Positions 1 through 8,290 of a stretch of DNA of 64,000 nt are shown piece after piece. The stretch covers positions 1-64,000 of the forward strand of contig JANOWU010000051.1 of the NCBI GenBank assembly GCA_031418035.1, given 5' to 3'. The stretch is from JANOYY01 sp031418035. GTDB taxonomy: Bacteria > Actinomycetota > Acidimicrobiia > Acidimicrobiales > JANYDT01. The translations under genes and the position numbers were made by a program. The notes under the pieces were generated by a model. That model searched no databases, was not told where the DNA came from, and was given only the letters and a program-made list of their open reading frames with translations. Numbering within the stretch: the first letter of the stretch is position 1; each line of letters starts with the position of its first letter.

Positions 1-609
1 CTCACGGGGAGTAAAGCAGGTGGTCCAGAGGTCAGCCTCCATGGCCTGGCCATCGGCGTTTCGGACCTCTGTACGCTCGTGGTTCACGCCGGTCGACGCA
101 TCGAAGGAGTCTCCCGACTCGAGGTGCTGGAGTTGGAAGTAGGCGGAGAATGCGCTCACCACCAGACGGCCATCACGACGCAACGCTCGAGCCATGCCGC
201 CCAGCACAACATCGTCGGCAGCCCCGTCGGAACTTCGACCAACAAGTCCGAATCCGCCCTGGCACAAAGACATCACAACGTCGAATTCGTCGGAGAACGG
301 AAGTTCGCGGGCGTCACCGATGCGGAACTGCACCATGTCCGCAAGCCCTTCGGCCACCGCGGCGTCGTTCCCGAGGGCGACGAAACGCTCGGAGATGTCG
401 ACGCCGACGACGTCGAACCCTCGCCGGGCGAACTCGAGGGCGTGGCGGCCGGGCCCGCAGCCCACGTCGAGAACGCGAGAGCCGGGGGCAAGGGACAGTG
501 CGTCGAGGAGGAACGACACCTCGTTGCGAGTGCCCTTCGTGAAGGAGTACCGGAGGTACGCCGGGCCCATGTGCTCGGCCAACGCCTCGAAGAAGTGCGG
601 TTCGGTCAA
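1..609 (-). CDS. Class I SAM-dependent methyltransferase (3' end beyond window)
   Basis: Only the first 203 codons are visible; no stop is reached at the window edge. The SAM-binding loop VLDVGCGPGRHALEF lies at about residues 46-60 and the following strand ends in GVDIS (69-73), the usual acidic residue that contacts the ribose. A later GDARELPF segment fits the adenine-contacting region. The acceptor substrate cannot be told from sequence. I chose the TTG at 609 because the residues before the first ATG (570), LTEPHFFEALAEH, look like the expected N-terminal helix; the ATG is the alternative. It begins 4 nt after the polA stop on the same strand, so it is probably co-transcribed with polA. 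Confidence 0.8.
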   Translation of the reverse strand, partial: MTEPHFFEALAEHMGPAYLRYSFTKGTRNEVSFLLDALSLAPGSRVLDVGCGPGRHALEFARRGFDVVGVDISERFVALGNDAAVAEGLADMVQFRIGDARELPFSDEFDVVMSLCQGGFGLVGRSSDGAADDVVLGGMARALRRDGRLVVSAFSAYFQLQHLESGDSFDASTGVNHERTEVRNADGQAMEADLWTTCFTPRE

Positions 610-613
610 CGCG

Positions 614-3322
614 TCAGCCTTTTGCGTCGGCCCACGTCTTGCCCCACGACACATTGGTTTCGAGTGGCACATCGAGCGCCGCAGCATCGCGCATGGTCTC
701 GACCGTAAGTGCACCTACCGCATCGTGTTCGGCGAAGGGAACCTCCACCACGATCTCATCGTGGACCTGCAAAATGATCCGCGAAGCGAACCCGCCGTCG
801 ACGAGCGCTTGATCGAGGCGAACCAACGCGACCTTGAAGATGTCGGCTGCGAGACCTTGGATTCCGGCATTCATAGCCTGGCGTTCCGCCGCCATACGAC
901 GCGAATAGTTCGGCGACTGCAGATCCGGGATCAGGCGGCGACGCCCGAAGAGCGTTTCGGTGAATCCCTTGTTCCGCGCTTCGTTGACGGACGCATCCAT
1001 ATAGGCACGAACGTTCGGAAACGCCTCGAAGTAGGCGTTCAGAATCTCGGCGGCTTCCTTCTGAGGGATCGAGAGGCGCTGCGCCAAGCCGAAAGACTCC
1101 ATTCCGTAGGCGAGGCCATACGACACCATCTTCGCTTTCGATCGCATGGCCAAGGTGACCTCTGCAGCCTCGACGCCGAACACTCGCTTTGCCGTTTCGG
1201 AGTGAACGTCGGCGCGCGTACGAAATGCTTCGACGAGGCCCGGGTCCTGGGCAAGATGGGCGATCACGCGTAGTTCGATCTGGTTGTAATCGGCAACCAG
1301 CAACTCACAGCCATCGGCCGGAATGAACGCGCGTCGGAACTGCCGTCCCTCTTCCGAGCGAATCGGAATGTTGTGGAGGTTCGGTTGATCCGACGACAGC
1401 CGCCCGGTACGGGCCACGGTCTGATTGAACGTCGCATGTATTCGACCGTCGGAACCGACCTCGTTGATGAGGTTCTCGCCGTACGTGGATCGAAGCTTCT
1501 CGAGTTCTCGATATCGGAAGATCGCGTCGATGATCGGATGGTCTTCACGGAGCGGCTCCAGCGCCTGCGCGTCGGTCGAGTAACCGGTCTTCGTCTTCTT
1601 GCCGCTCTTGAGTTCGAGCTTGTCGAACAGGATCCGCCGCAGCTGGGGAACCGAATTCACGACGAAGTCTTCGCCGGCCAGTCGCTGCACCTCGAGCTCC
1701 CACGTGCGGGCTTGCGACGTCAGCGATTGGGACAGTTCCTTCAGGTACGTGGTGTCGATGCGAACACCAAGGGCCTCCATCCGCGCGAGACCAGCAATAA
1801 GTGGACGTTCTATTTCGTCGTAGAGTTTCTGCAATCCTCGGGCTCGCATCGACGTGAGCATCGGTTCCACGAGGACCACGATCGCCGCGGCGTTTCGTCC
1901 CGTCGCGTCAGCGAGGTCGCTGGCGGCGGAGCCCCCGAAGTCGAGTTGCCCGATCGGAGCTGCATCGGTCGGCCGGACATCTATCTCGGCATACTGCCGG
2001 GCCAGTTCGTCGAGCGCGTATACGTTTTCGGCGGGATCGAGAAGGTAGCCCGCAACGGCGGTATCGAGGCCGAGCGCTTCGAGATGATCGAGCGGGAGAC
2101 CGAGGAAGTGCAAGCTCCTCAGGAGTTCCTTGATCTTGTGGCCGTGAACCCAAACGACATCGCTCGCGAACATTGATGCCAACGCGTCGATGATGTGCGG
2201 AACCACATCCGCCGGAACGAACTGCACCTCAGCCTCCGTCGCCAAAGCAAGTCCAGTGAGTTCACTCCGACCGGCCGTCCCGACCCACGACCCCACGATC
2301 GCCACGTTTCCCTCGGTCGGAAGCACCAGGTCGATCGCGGAGGTGACCGTTCGCAGGTTGAGTTCGAGCGGCTTCAGGTTGCCCTGTGGTGATGCGGTGC
2401 CACCCGTGCCCTCGATCCCCCATGTGGTCGCGAACGCGTCGAGAACTCGGTCCGACAGCGCCCGGAACTCGAGCGCTTTGAACATCTCACGCGCCGCTCC
2501 AAGATCGGGGTTCGGCGCGCGGAGGACGTCGATGGTCACGTTCGGCACGTCACGGATGAGCGGTGTCGCCCTCGCGTTCGAGCGCACCTGTTCCTCCCAC
2601 GCGATCAGGTTCTCGCGCAACTTCGGTGACGCCTTTGCCACACCCGCGCTGAACACGCCATCGAGGTCGCCGTAGTCGTTGATCAGCTTCGCCGCCGTCT
2701 TCTCGCCGACGCCGGGAACCCCCGGAAGGTTGTCCGACGGGTCACCGCGCAATGACGCGTAGAGGGGGTACACCGTCGGGTGGACCCCGGTCCGCTCGAC
2801 AATGCCGGCTTCGTCGTACAACGCGTAGTCACTCACGCCGCGCTTGTTGTAAAGCACCCGAATCGAGCCTGCCGACCCATCAGCGGGAGCGTCTTCGACG
2901 AGTTGGTAGCTGTCGCGGTCACCGGTCACGATGATGACGTTGTCGCCGACCGCTCGCGCTTGCGTGGCAAGGGTCGCCAAGACGTCATCGGCCTCAAAGC
3001 CGATGACCTCCACACACGGAAGGTCGAGAACCTCCACGACCTGGCGTACCAGACCCATCTGCTGACGCAAAATGTCGGGCGTCTCTGCGCGACCCGCTTT
3101 GTAGTCCTTCACCATTTCATGACGAAATGTGGGCTCCGGTCGATCAAAGGTCACGCAGACAAGATCAGGCTTTTGCTCGTTCAACAGATACTGCAGCATC
3201 GACGTGAAACCGAAGACGGCGTTTGTTACCTGGCCCGATGCCGTCGCCATGTCGGATGGCAACGCAAAGAACGCCCGGTACGTCAGAGAGTTTCCATCGA
3301 GGAGCAAGATCGTCCGGGCCAT
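614..3322 (-). CDS. polA: DNA polymerase I
   Basis: 902 residues in the full three-part arrangement: 5'-3' flap exonuclease (about 1-290, starting TILLLDGNSLTYRAFFAL), a 3'-5' exonuclease-like fold (about 310-500) and the polymerase (about 505-902). Polymerase motifs are intact: motif A VADYNQIELR with Asp678, motif B with Arg727, Lys731 and Tyr735, motif C QVHDEIVVE with Asp855 and Glu856. The proofreading domain lacks the catalytic acids: where the first DxE motif should be I read NVAIVGSWVG. Tyr735 stands where E. coli and Taq have Phe; Mycobacterium PolA also carries Tyr there, which is known to weaken discrimination against dideoxynucleotides. Role: Okazaki-fragment processing and repair synthesis. 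A TACGAT box 7 nt before the ATG supports this start. Confidence 0.97.
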   Translation of the reverse strand: MARTILLLDGNSLTYRAFFALPSDMATASGQVTNAVFGFTSMLQYLLNEQKPDLVCVTFDRPEPTFRHEMVKDYKAGRAETPDILRQQMGLVRQVVEVLDLPCVEVIGFEADDVLATLATQARAVGDNVIIVTGDRDSYQLVEDAPADGSAGSIRVLYNKRGVSDYALYDEAGIVERTGVHPTVYPLYASLRGDPSDNLPGVPGVGEKTAAKLINDYGDLDGVFSAGVAKASPKLRENLIAWEEQVRSNARATPLIRDVPNVTIDVLRAPNPDLGAAREMFKALEFRALSDRVLDAFATTWGIEGTGGTASPQGNLKPLELNLRTVTSAIDLVLPTEGNVAIVGSWVGTAGRSELTGLALATEAEVQFVPADVVPHIIDALASMFASDVVWVHGHKIKELLRSLHFLGLPLDHLEALGLDTAVAGYLLDPAENVYALDELARQYAEIDVRPTDAAPIGQLDFGGSAASDLADATGRNAAAIVVLVEPMLTSMRARGLQKLYDEIERPLIAGLARMEALGVRIDTTYLKELSQSLTSQARTWELEVQRLAGEDFVVNSVPQLRRILFDKLELKSGKKTKTGYSTDAQALEPLREDHPIIDAIFRYRELEKLRSTYGENLINEVGSDGRIHATFNQTVARTGRLSSDQPNLHNIPIRSEEGRQFRRAFIPADGCELLVADYNQIELRVIAHLAQDPGLVEAFRTRADVHSETAKRVFGVEAAEVTLAMRSKAKMVSYGLAYGMESFGLAQRLSIPQKEAAEILNAYFEAFPNVRAYMDASVNEARNKGFTETLFGRRRLIPDLQSPNYSRRMAAERQAMNAGIQGLAADIFKVALVRLDQALVDGGFASRIILQVHDEIVVEVPFAEHDAVGALTVETMRDAAALDVPLETNVSWGKTWADAKG

Positions 3323-3329
3323 GGGGTGG

Positions 3330-3335
3330 ATCGTA
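3330..3335 (-). promoter_or_regulatory. -10 box of polA
   Basis: TACGAT on the minus strand, 7 nt before the polA ATG, so the transcript would begin at or next to the start codon. Confidence 0.6.
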
Positions 3336-3362
3336 CTTGCCTGTGCGGGAGTGGCTCCGCCG

Positions 3363-3938
3363 TTACTGATGGTCCTGCAACAACTGCTCCGAGATGGATC
3401 GCATCGATGTCCGGGCGTTCATCGCTTCACGCTGGATGTGCGCGAACGCCGCGGTTTCGTCCATTCCCTGCGCGATCAGCAGCGCCTTTGCCCGATCGAT
3501 CGCCTTTCGGGCAGCCAACCGCTCGGACAGATCGGCGACCTCGCGGCGCAGCGCCTGGCGTTCATGATTTCGTGCGGCGGCAATTTCGATCGCCGCGACC
3601 AACTCCGCTTTCTGAAAGGGCTTCACGAGGTAGGCGAGCACCCCGGCCTGAGACGCCGTCGTGACAAGCTCGCGCTGGCTGAACGCCGTGAGCATGATGA
3701 CGCCGCAAAGGTCTTCGTCGACAACTTGCGCGGCGACGGTCAGCCCATCGATTCCAGGCATCTTCACGTCGAGAATGGCCAGGTCAGGCAGGTGCTCGCG
3801 GATCAGGGTCAATCCACGGTCGCCGTTCCCGGCCTCACCCACGACGTCGTAGCCCTCCTCGCGCAGCATTTCCACCAGGTCAAGACGGATGATGGCTTCG
3901 TCTTCGGCCACGACGATGCGGACCGGCCGCTTCTCCAC
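3363..3938 (-). CDS. pdtaR: ANTAR-domain response regulator, PdtaR-like
   Basis: 191 residues: receiver domain (about 6-125) with the acidic pair Glu12/Asp13, phospho-acceptor Asp57 in LAILDVKMPG, the switch Thr of MLTAFS and the conserved Lys of LVKPF; a linker helix; then a C-terminal ANTAR RNA-binding domain (about 135-188, ARKAIDRAKALLIAQG and ARTSMRSISEQLL). ANTAR regulators act as antiterminators that bind paired hairpins in mRNA leaders when phosphorylated. Position just downstream of a small coiled-coil gene and next to polA matches Rv1626 of M. tuberculosis, whose kinase PdtaS is encoded elsewhere; no kinase is seen here. Start is the GTG sharing one base with the preceding stop (TAGTG). 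No ANTAR-type twin-hairpin leader was identified in this window. Confidence 0.93.
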   Translation of the reverse strand: MEKRPVRIVVAEDEAIIRLDLVEMLREEGYDVVGEAGNGDRGLTLIREHLPDLAILDVKMPGIDGLTVAAQVVDEDLCGVIMLTAFSQRELVTTASQAGVLAYLVKPFQKAELVAAIEIAAARNHERQALRREVADLSERLAARKAIDRAKALLIAQGMDETAAFAHIQREAMNARTSMRSISEQLLQDHQ

Positions 3939-4255
3939 TACCCACCGTTCCGAGACGAAAGTTGGTCGAGGAGATCGTCCTGCAGTTTTGTGAGGTCAGC
4001 GATCTTCTTCACCAGATCGGCCCGCGCGCTGCCCATAGCTTTCACATGACGTTGCCCGTAGGAATGCTCCGACAATGCCTGCGGCGTCTCGGCGACCATG
4101 GCTCGAATACGGAGATCGTCGGCCTCATCGCTGATGACGTCGAGCTGCTCATCCAATACCGAAAGTTCGATTCGAGCGTTCTTCAGACGCGTCGCCGCAT
4201 CGGACAATCGGCGCTCAATCAGCCACTTCAACACAACCATCAGTGTACGTTGCAT
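3938..4255 (-). CDS. Small coiled-coil protein co-encoded with the ANTAR regulator
   Basis: 105 residues, almost all predicted helix by eye, rich in Leu, Ala, Asp and Arg with heptad-like spacing (IERRLSDAATRLKNARIEL, DLVKKIADLTKLQDDLLDQL). No cysteines, membrane segment or signal peptide; function not recognised. The stop overlaps the start of the response regulator by one base, so the two are translationally coupled. I infer it may be a partner or an unrelated small structural protein; nothing in the sequence proves either. The ATG at 4255 is preceded by GAGG about 6 nt upstream; a second in-frame ATG 5 codons later (MVVLKWLIE) is an alternative start. Confidence 0.75.
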   Translation of the reverse strand: MQRTLMVVLKWLIERRLSDAATRLKNARIELSVLDEQLDVISDEADDLRIRAMVAETPQALSEHSYGQRHVKAMGSARADLVKKIADLTKLQDDLLDQLSSRNGG

Positions 4256-4306
4256 TCACGCCTCGCCGATGACATACTTTTCGATGCGACAGGCTCATGG
4301 CGTCGT

Positions 4307-4786
4307 TCACGTGTGGTAGTACCGCTTCGCCCATACCTGTCGAGGGTCTTCCCCTTGCACCGGCATCCGCCACGTCTTCGCATTCTCAATGCTCATCGCG
4401 ACGAGGGCCCGCGGTTCTTCACGGGTGTTGACCAAGTACGCATCGGCTTCGCGTTCTGCGACGTATCGGCAGGCGATTCGGCGGTATTGGTCGCGCCACA
4501 GATCGTCGTTGCCAAGTCCATGGACAACCTCAACCGGTCCACGAACCATGATCTTTCGCCACGGTTGCGCCTCCTCGTCGATCACTATGCACACGTAGGG
4601 GTGTTCCTGGATATGTTTCCACCACTCCGACCGCTCTCGTGGCGTGATGAAAATCTTGCCCTCCTCGAAAATGAACCAAACCGGTACGACGAGAGGAACC
4701 CCATCGGCATCGACCGTCGCTATCCGGGCAAGATGACCGGGCTCCGCAAGAAATTCGGCAACTTCGACTTCATTGAGAACTGGCAT
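4307..4786 (-). CDS. Pyridoxamine 5'-phosphate oxidase-family FMN/F420-binding protein
   Basis: 159 residues with the split-barrel pattern of this family: N-terminal helix FLAEPGHLARIATVD, then DGVPLVVPVWFIFEEGKIFI, a strand/helix with WKHIQEHPYVCIVID and KIMVRGPVEVVHG. Members bind FMN, F420 or haem and usually reduce small substrates or sense them; the substrate here is unknown. It is a single-domain cytosolic protein of normal size. A TACGGT box 5 nt before the ATG indicates its own leaderless promoter, separate from the exporter genes upstream. Confidence 0.85.
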   Translation of the reverse strand: MPVLNEVEVAEFLAEPGHLARIATVDADGVPLVVPVWFIFEEGKIFITPRERSEWWKHIQEHPYVCIVIDEEAQPWRKIMVRGPVEVVHGLGNDDLWRDQYRRIACRYVAEREADAYLVNTREEPRALVAMSIENAKTWRMPVQGEDPRQVWAKRYYHT

Positions 4787-4791
4787 ACCCC

Positions 4792-4797
4792 ACCGTA
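4792..4797 (-). promoter_or_regulatory. -10 box of the PNPOx-family gene
   Basis: TACGGT on the minus strand, 5 nt before the ATG at 4786. Confidence 0.5.
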
Positions 4798-4823
4798 GAA
4801 CTTCGACAACGTCGGGTCCAAGA

Positions 4824-6473
4824 TCACAACTCGATCACCTGATTCGCCCGATCGAGGGCAATCGTCCGATTCGAGACTGCGATGATCGTGGCCGACGAGG
4901 CAGCCAGCCGGTCCCACATCGAGATTTCCGTATCGATATCGAGCGCGCTCGTGAGGTCGTCGAACAGGACCAGTTCACTGCGGTGGACCAAAGCCCGGGC
5001 CGCCGCAGCTCGCTGCGCCTGCCCTCCTGACAACCGAACACCTCCCGAGCCGATAACCGTGTCATGTCCGTCCGGCATCGAGCGCACGTCTTCATCGAAC
5101 GCGGCTAATCGCAGCGCTTCGTCGACGTCACCCTCCGCCCCGAGCAGCACGTTGTCGAGCAAGGTCTCGGAGAACAGGTGAGGGACTTGCGATACATACG
5201 CACAGTGCGGGGGCACGAAGAAGGCGGCACGATCCTCGACCACGCGCCCGTTCCAGAGCACCTCACCCTCGTCGATGGGCACCAAACCGATAAGTGCACG
5301 AAGCAGCGTCGACTTCCCGGAACCAACCGGACCGCTCACCACAGTGATCGTGCCCCGCACAACCGTAAAGGAGACGTCGGAAAGATCACGGCTCGTCACC
5401 GACAGTCCGCGGACCTCCAAGCGTTCCAATGGCTCACGGGGACGCAGCACTCGGGTCGGCATCGCGGATCCGCCGAGCACGGGGAGGGAACGGTGTTCGC
5501 TCAAACGATCGTCTGCCAACGCCCCGGTCGTCGGCGAAGGGAGAAGTTCGTCGAGACGCTTGGCCGCAACCTCGAATCGGCGACGCCCGACCACCAGGCC
5601 ACCGACCTTCTGCGGCAGCCAGATCAGCTGAATCGTGTAGGCGGCGAACAGGGCGATCTCGCCGGTTTCCAAGTTGCGTCGCGACGCCACCAGCAACGCG
5701 AGACCGACGCAAATGTCAACCGCAGCGGTGTTCACCGACCAGAGCGCATTCGACCACGTCTGGTCAGAGACCATCGCCCGAGAACGTTTCGCGTTGAGCT
5801 CGTCAATTCGGCGAAGAACCCCGGGCATCGCGCCGGAGACCTTCACGGTCAATGAACCCCCAAAGGCCGAAGCGAGGAAGTCGGTGGTGTCGCTCGACAT
5901 CGACCGGGCGCGGCTCCGCACTTTTCTGATCCGGTTTCCGGCCACACGGTTCAGGAAGCCAATCGCGATGAGCGGAACGATTGCAGCCAGTGCCGCGAAC
6001 GGATCGATCGCGCTGAGAACACCTACGGCAACGAGTGCGTAGATGAACGCCCCGACGACGTCGACCCAGTTGTCGACCAGCATCAAAAGATCCGTGGGGT
6101 CGTCACGGAATCGGGCCACAGCATCGCCCGGGGAAAGCATTCGTGTTCCCATGGTCGGCCCGCCACTGGCCAACTGCGCGTCCAATGCGTTCGCACGAAC
6201 GAGGGCATGACCCGCCTCGAACCCCCGCATATACGTCGCGTGGCCACGCCAGAGCACGATCGCCATCGCGATTTCGGCGAGGATCATGCCCGCGCAGCCG
6301 AGCAGGAATTTCGCTGAGATCCGCTCAGAACGAAGTTCGTTGTATGCCACCTTCAGGAGCCAGCCCGGTAGCAGCGGGTACACGAAGAAGAGCATCCACG
6401 CCGCTGTGCCCAACCAGAACTGTCGGGGGCGGAAGTTGGCCAGGCGAAGCGCCCGCCGTTCGAGGAGTGTCAT
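4824..6473 (-). CDS. ABC exporter half-subunit with degenerate nucleotide site
   Basis: 549 residues: an N-terminal membrane domain (about 15-290, hydrophobic segments such as WLGTAAWMLFFVYPLLPGWLL and GAFIYALVAVGVLSAI) fused to an ATPase domain. Walker A GPVGSGKS is at 381-388 and the signature LSGGQ at 481-485. Two catalytic positions are altered: Walker B reads LVLFDD (501-506), with Asp for the catalytic Glu, and the H-loop reads IIAVSNR, with no His. It overlaps the next-upstream ABC gene by 4 bp (ATGA), so the two form a heterodimer. In such exporters one ATP site hydrolyses and the other only binds; this subunit supplies the degenerate Walker B and H-loop. Substrate unknown. Confidence 0.93.
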   Translation of the reverse strand: MTLLERRALRLANFRPRQFWLGTAAWMLFFVYPLLPGWLLKVAYNELRSERISAKFLLGCAGMILAEIAMAIVLWRGHATYMRGFEAGHALVRANALDAQLASGGPTMGTRMLSPGDAVARFRDDPTDLLMLVDNWVDVVGAFIYALVAVGVLSAIDPFAALAAIVPLIAIGFLNRVAGNRIRKVRSRARSMSSDTTDFLASAFGGSLTVKVSGAMPGVLRRIDELNAKRSRAMVSDQTWSNALWSVNTAAVDICVGLALLVASRRNLETGEIALFAAYTIQLIWLPQKVGGLVVGRRRFEVAAKRLDELLPSPTTGALADDRLSEHRSLPVLGGSAMPTRVLRPREPLERLEVRGLSVTSRDLSDVSFTVVRGTITVVSGPVGSGKSTLLRALIGLVPIDEGEVLWNGRVVEDRAAFFVPPHCAYVSQVPHLFSETLLDNVLLGAEGDVDEALRLAAFDEDVRSMPDGHDTVIGSGGVRLSGGQAQRAAAARALVHRSELVLFDDLTSALDIDTEISMWDRLAASSATIIAVSNRTIALDRANQVIEL

Positions 6474-8272
6474 GAGTGCACCTCGCCCGGTGTCGTCACG
6501 GAAGACTCCTGAAGCAGCGACTCGATCGAGTGATCCTCATCCGCGTGGCCGGCGCCGGCGCGCCACAGTCGAGCGAACCGCGACGAAGGGTTGGCAAGCA
6601 GGGCGAGCCGATTGCCGTGCTCCACGACCCGCCCACTCTCCAGAACCGCAATCTCGTCACACACCGAGAGCGTCTCCAAGCGATGCGCAATGATGATGCT
6701 CGTACGCCCGCGAAGCAGTTTGGCGGTCGCTGCTGCGATCTTCTCCTGGGTCTCGGGGTCGATCCGTGACGTCGCCTCATCGAGCACGACAACGTCGGGC
6801 CGACGCACGAGCGCGCGAGCAAGCGCAAGCAGCTGCGCTTCACCTGCCGAGAGGCCGGCGCCGCCTTGACGCGAAAGCAGGCCGGTATCGAGACCGTCGC
6901 TCTGACGGGCGAGCCACCCGTCGAGGCCCACGTCGGACAGTGCCTGCAACACGTCGCTGTCCGTCTGCTCACTGAACATCGTCACGTTCTCGCGAACGGT
7001 TCCCGGGAACAGCTGCACGTCTTGGGGAATCGAGGTCACACGCGACCTAAGACTTTCCTCGGCGATCGTCTCGATGTCGAAATCACCTATTCGCACGGAA
7101 CCCTCGGTGGCCCCGATCAGCCGCAGCGTCAACCGGCCAAGCGTGGTCTTTCCCGACCCGGACCGTCCGACCAGGCCCAGTGATCGGCCGCCCGGGACAG
7201 TCAGCGAAACACGCTCCAAGACAGACTCGTCACCATCGTCATAGGTAAGGCTCACGTCGTCGAACGTCAGGGGGAGTTGGCCCGGAGGGAGCGACATCAC
7301 TCGATTCGGATACGACGGGCGCGACGCGAGCAACCCCAGCACACGTTGTGCTGATCCCATCGCACCCTGTACCTCCTGCAGACGCCAGGCAACGTGCTCG
7401 ACAGGGCTTCGAACCGCAGTCGCAAACCGCACCCCAAGAACAACGCCGCCTATCGCGAGCACACCTCGGTGCAACAGGAACGCGCCCCACACCAACATGA
7501 CGACTTCGCTCAGGACCAGAGATACCTTAAGTAGACCTACGACTCTCATCTGCACAGCAGACCGTCGGCCCACCGCCTGGATGATTCGTTCGTTTCGTCG
7601 GGCGAGTTGTCCGACAGAGTGCAGTCCCGCACCCAAACTCGAAATGTCGTCGGCACCGCCGATTCGTTCCTCGACGAGTCCGCTCAACGATGCCCGCGCG
7701 TCGCGCTCCTCCGTCGCTTCGGCAAGTGAACCGTTTCGCTGAAACCACAGAACCGCAAAGACCATCCCGATGGAGGCTGCGAACGGGCCGGCCAGGATCG
7801 GCTCGATGACGAGGAGCGTTCCCGTCGCCGCAATCGCCAAAACCGCAATGGCTACAACTCGAGCCACGAATTCGGAGAGAAAGACCGCCATCGCGGTGAC
7901 ATCGTCGTCGGCCCGACTCACCAGGTCACCTCGAGTGTGATCTCGATGGAACCCGAGATCGGCGCTCAACACCAGCTCCGCCAATTCCGATCGGAGACCA
8001 TCGGTTATCTGCCACGCAAGGCGAGTGGCACGCCACACGACGAGCACCGTGACCACCGAACTTACGAGACCAATCACGGCATACGTCGCAGCATGCCTGG
8101 CCAGCACCGCCGTAGGCGCTCGACGAGCGGCAGCGTCGACGAAACGCTGCAGCACAATGGCGGCGCTCAGCGGAAGGGCGGTGGCCACCGCAAGGGTCGC
8201 TCCGTATCCCGCCACAGCTCGCCGATGTGGGCGCAGCAGAGCCGAGAAGAATCTCCAGGAAGAATCGGCCAT
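6470..8272 (-). CDS. ABC exporter half-subunit with canonical Walker sites
   Basis: 600 residues from the ATG at 8272: six-helix membrane domain (about 10-300) and a C-terminal ATPase domain with Walker A GRSGSGKTT (369-377), signature LSAGE (474-478), Walker B VVVLDE (494-499) and H-loop His530 (IIIAHR). Walker B and H-loop are intact, while the signature differs from LSGGQ; since the signature completes the partner's ATP site, both deviations of the pair fall in the same composite site. That is the pattern of asymmetric heterodimeric exporters such as TM287/288. A GTG at 8308 is in frame, but the TACCCT box 6 nt before the ATG at 8272 makes the ATG the likelier start. Confidence 0.93.
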   Translation of the reverse strand: MADSSWRFFSALLRPHRRAVAGYGATLAVATALPLSAAIVLQRFVDAAARRAPTAVLARHAATYAVIGLVSSVVTVLVVWRATRLAWQITDGLRSELAELVLSADLGFHRDHTRGDLVSRADDDVTAMAVFLSEFVARVVAIAVLAIAATGTLLVIEPILAGPFAASIGMVFAVLWFQRNGSLAEATEERDARASLSGLVEERIGGADDISSLGAGLHSVGQLARRNERIIQAVGRRSAVQMRVVGLLKVSLVLSEVVMLVWGAFLLHRGVLAIGGVVLGVRFATAVRSPVEHVAWRLQEVQGAMGSAQRVLGLLASRPSYPNRVMSLPPGQLPLTFDDVSLTYDDGDESVLERVSLTVPGGRSLGLVGRSGSGKTTLGRLTLRLIGATEGSVRIGDFDIETIAEESLRSRVTSIPQDVQLFPGTVRENVTMFSEQTDSDVLQALSDVGLDGWLARQSDGLDTGLLSRQGGAGLSAGEAQLLALARALVRRPDVVVLDEATSRIDPETQEKIAAATAKLLRGRTSIIIAHRLETLSVCDEIAVLESGRVVEHGNRLALLANPSSRFARLWRAGAGHADEDHSIESLLQESSVTTPGEVHS

Positions 8273-8277
8273 CCACC

Positions 8278-8283
8278 TAGGGT
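8278..8283 (+). promoter_or_regulatory. Putative -10 box of the DUF218 gene
   Basis: TAGGGT on the plus strand, 7 nt before the in-frame ATT at 8291. It is the mirror of the exporter's box; which direction dominates cannot be seen. Confidence 0.35.
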
Positions 8284-8284
8284 A
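8279..8284 (-). promoter_or_regulatory. -10 box of the ABC exporter operon
   Basis: TACCCT on the minus strand, 6 nt before the ATG at 8272. It overlaps, offset by one base, a TAGGGT box on the plus strand (8278-8283), so the two divergent promoters share the same DNA. Confidence 0.55.
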
Positions 8285-8290
8285 GAGAGG

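Noticed and set aside
1373..2176. Long open frame on the plus strand opposite polA, and similar long frames opposite most genes
   Set aside because: They are antisense shadows of codon-biased GC-rich genes; their translations are Arg/Pro/Ser-rich with no domain.
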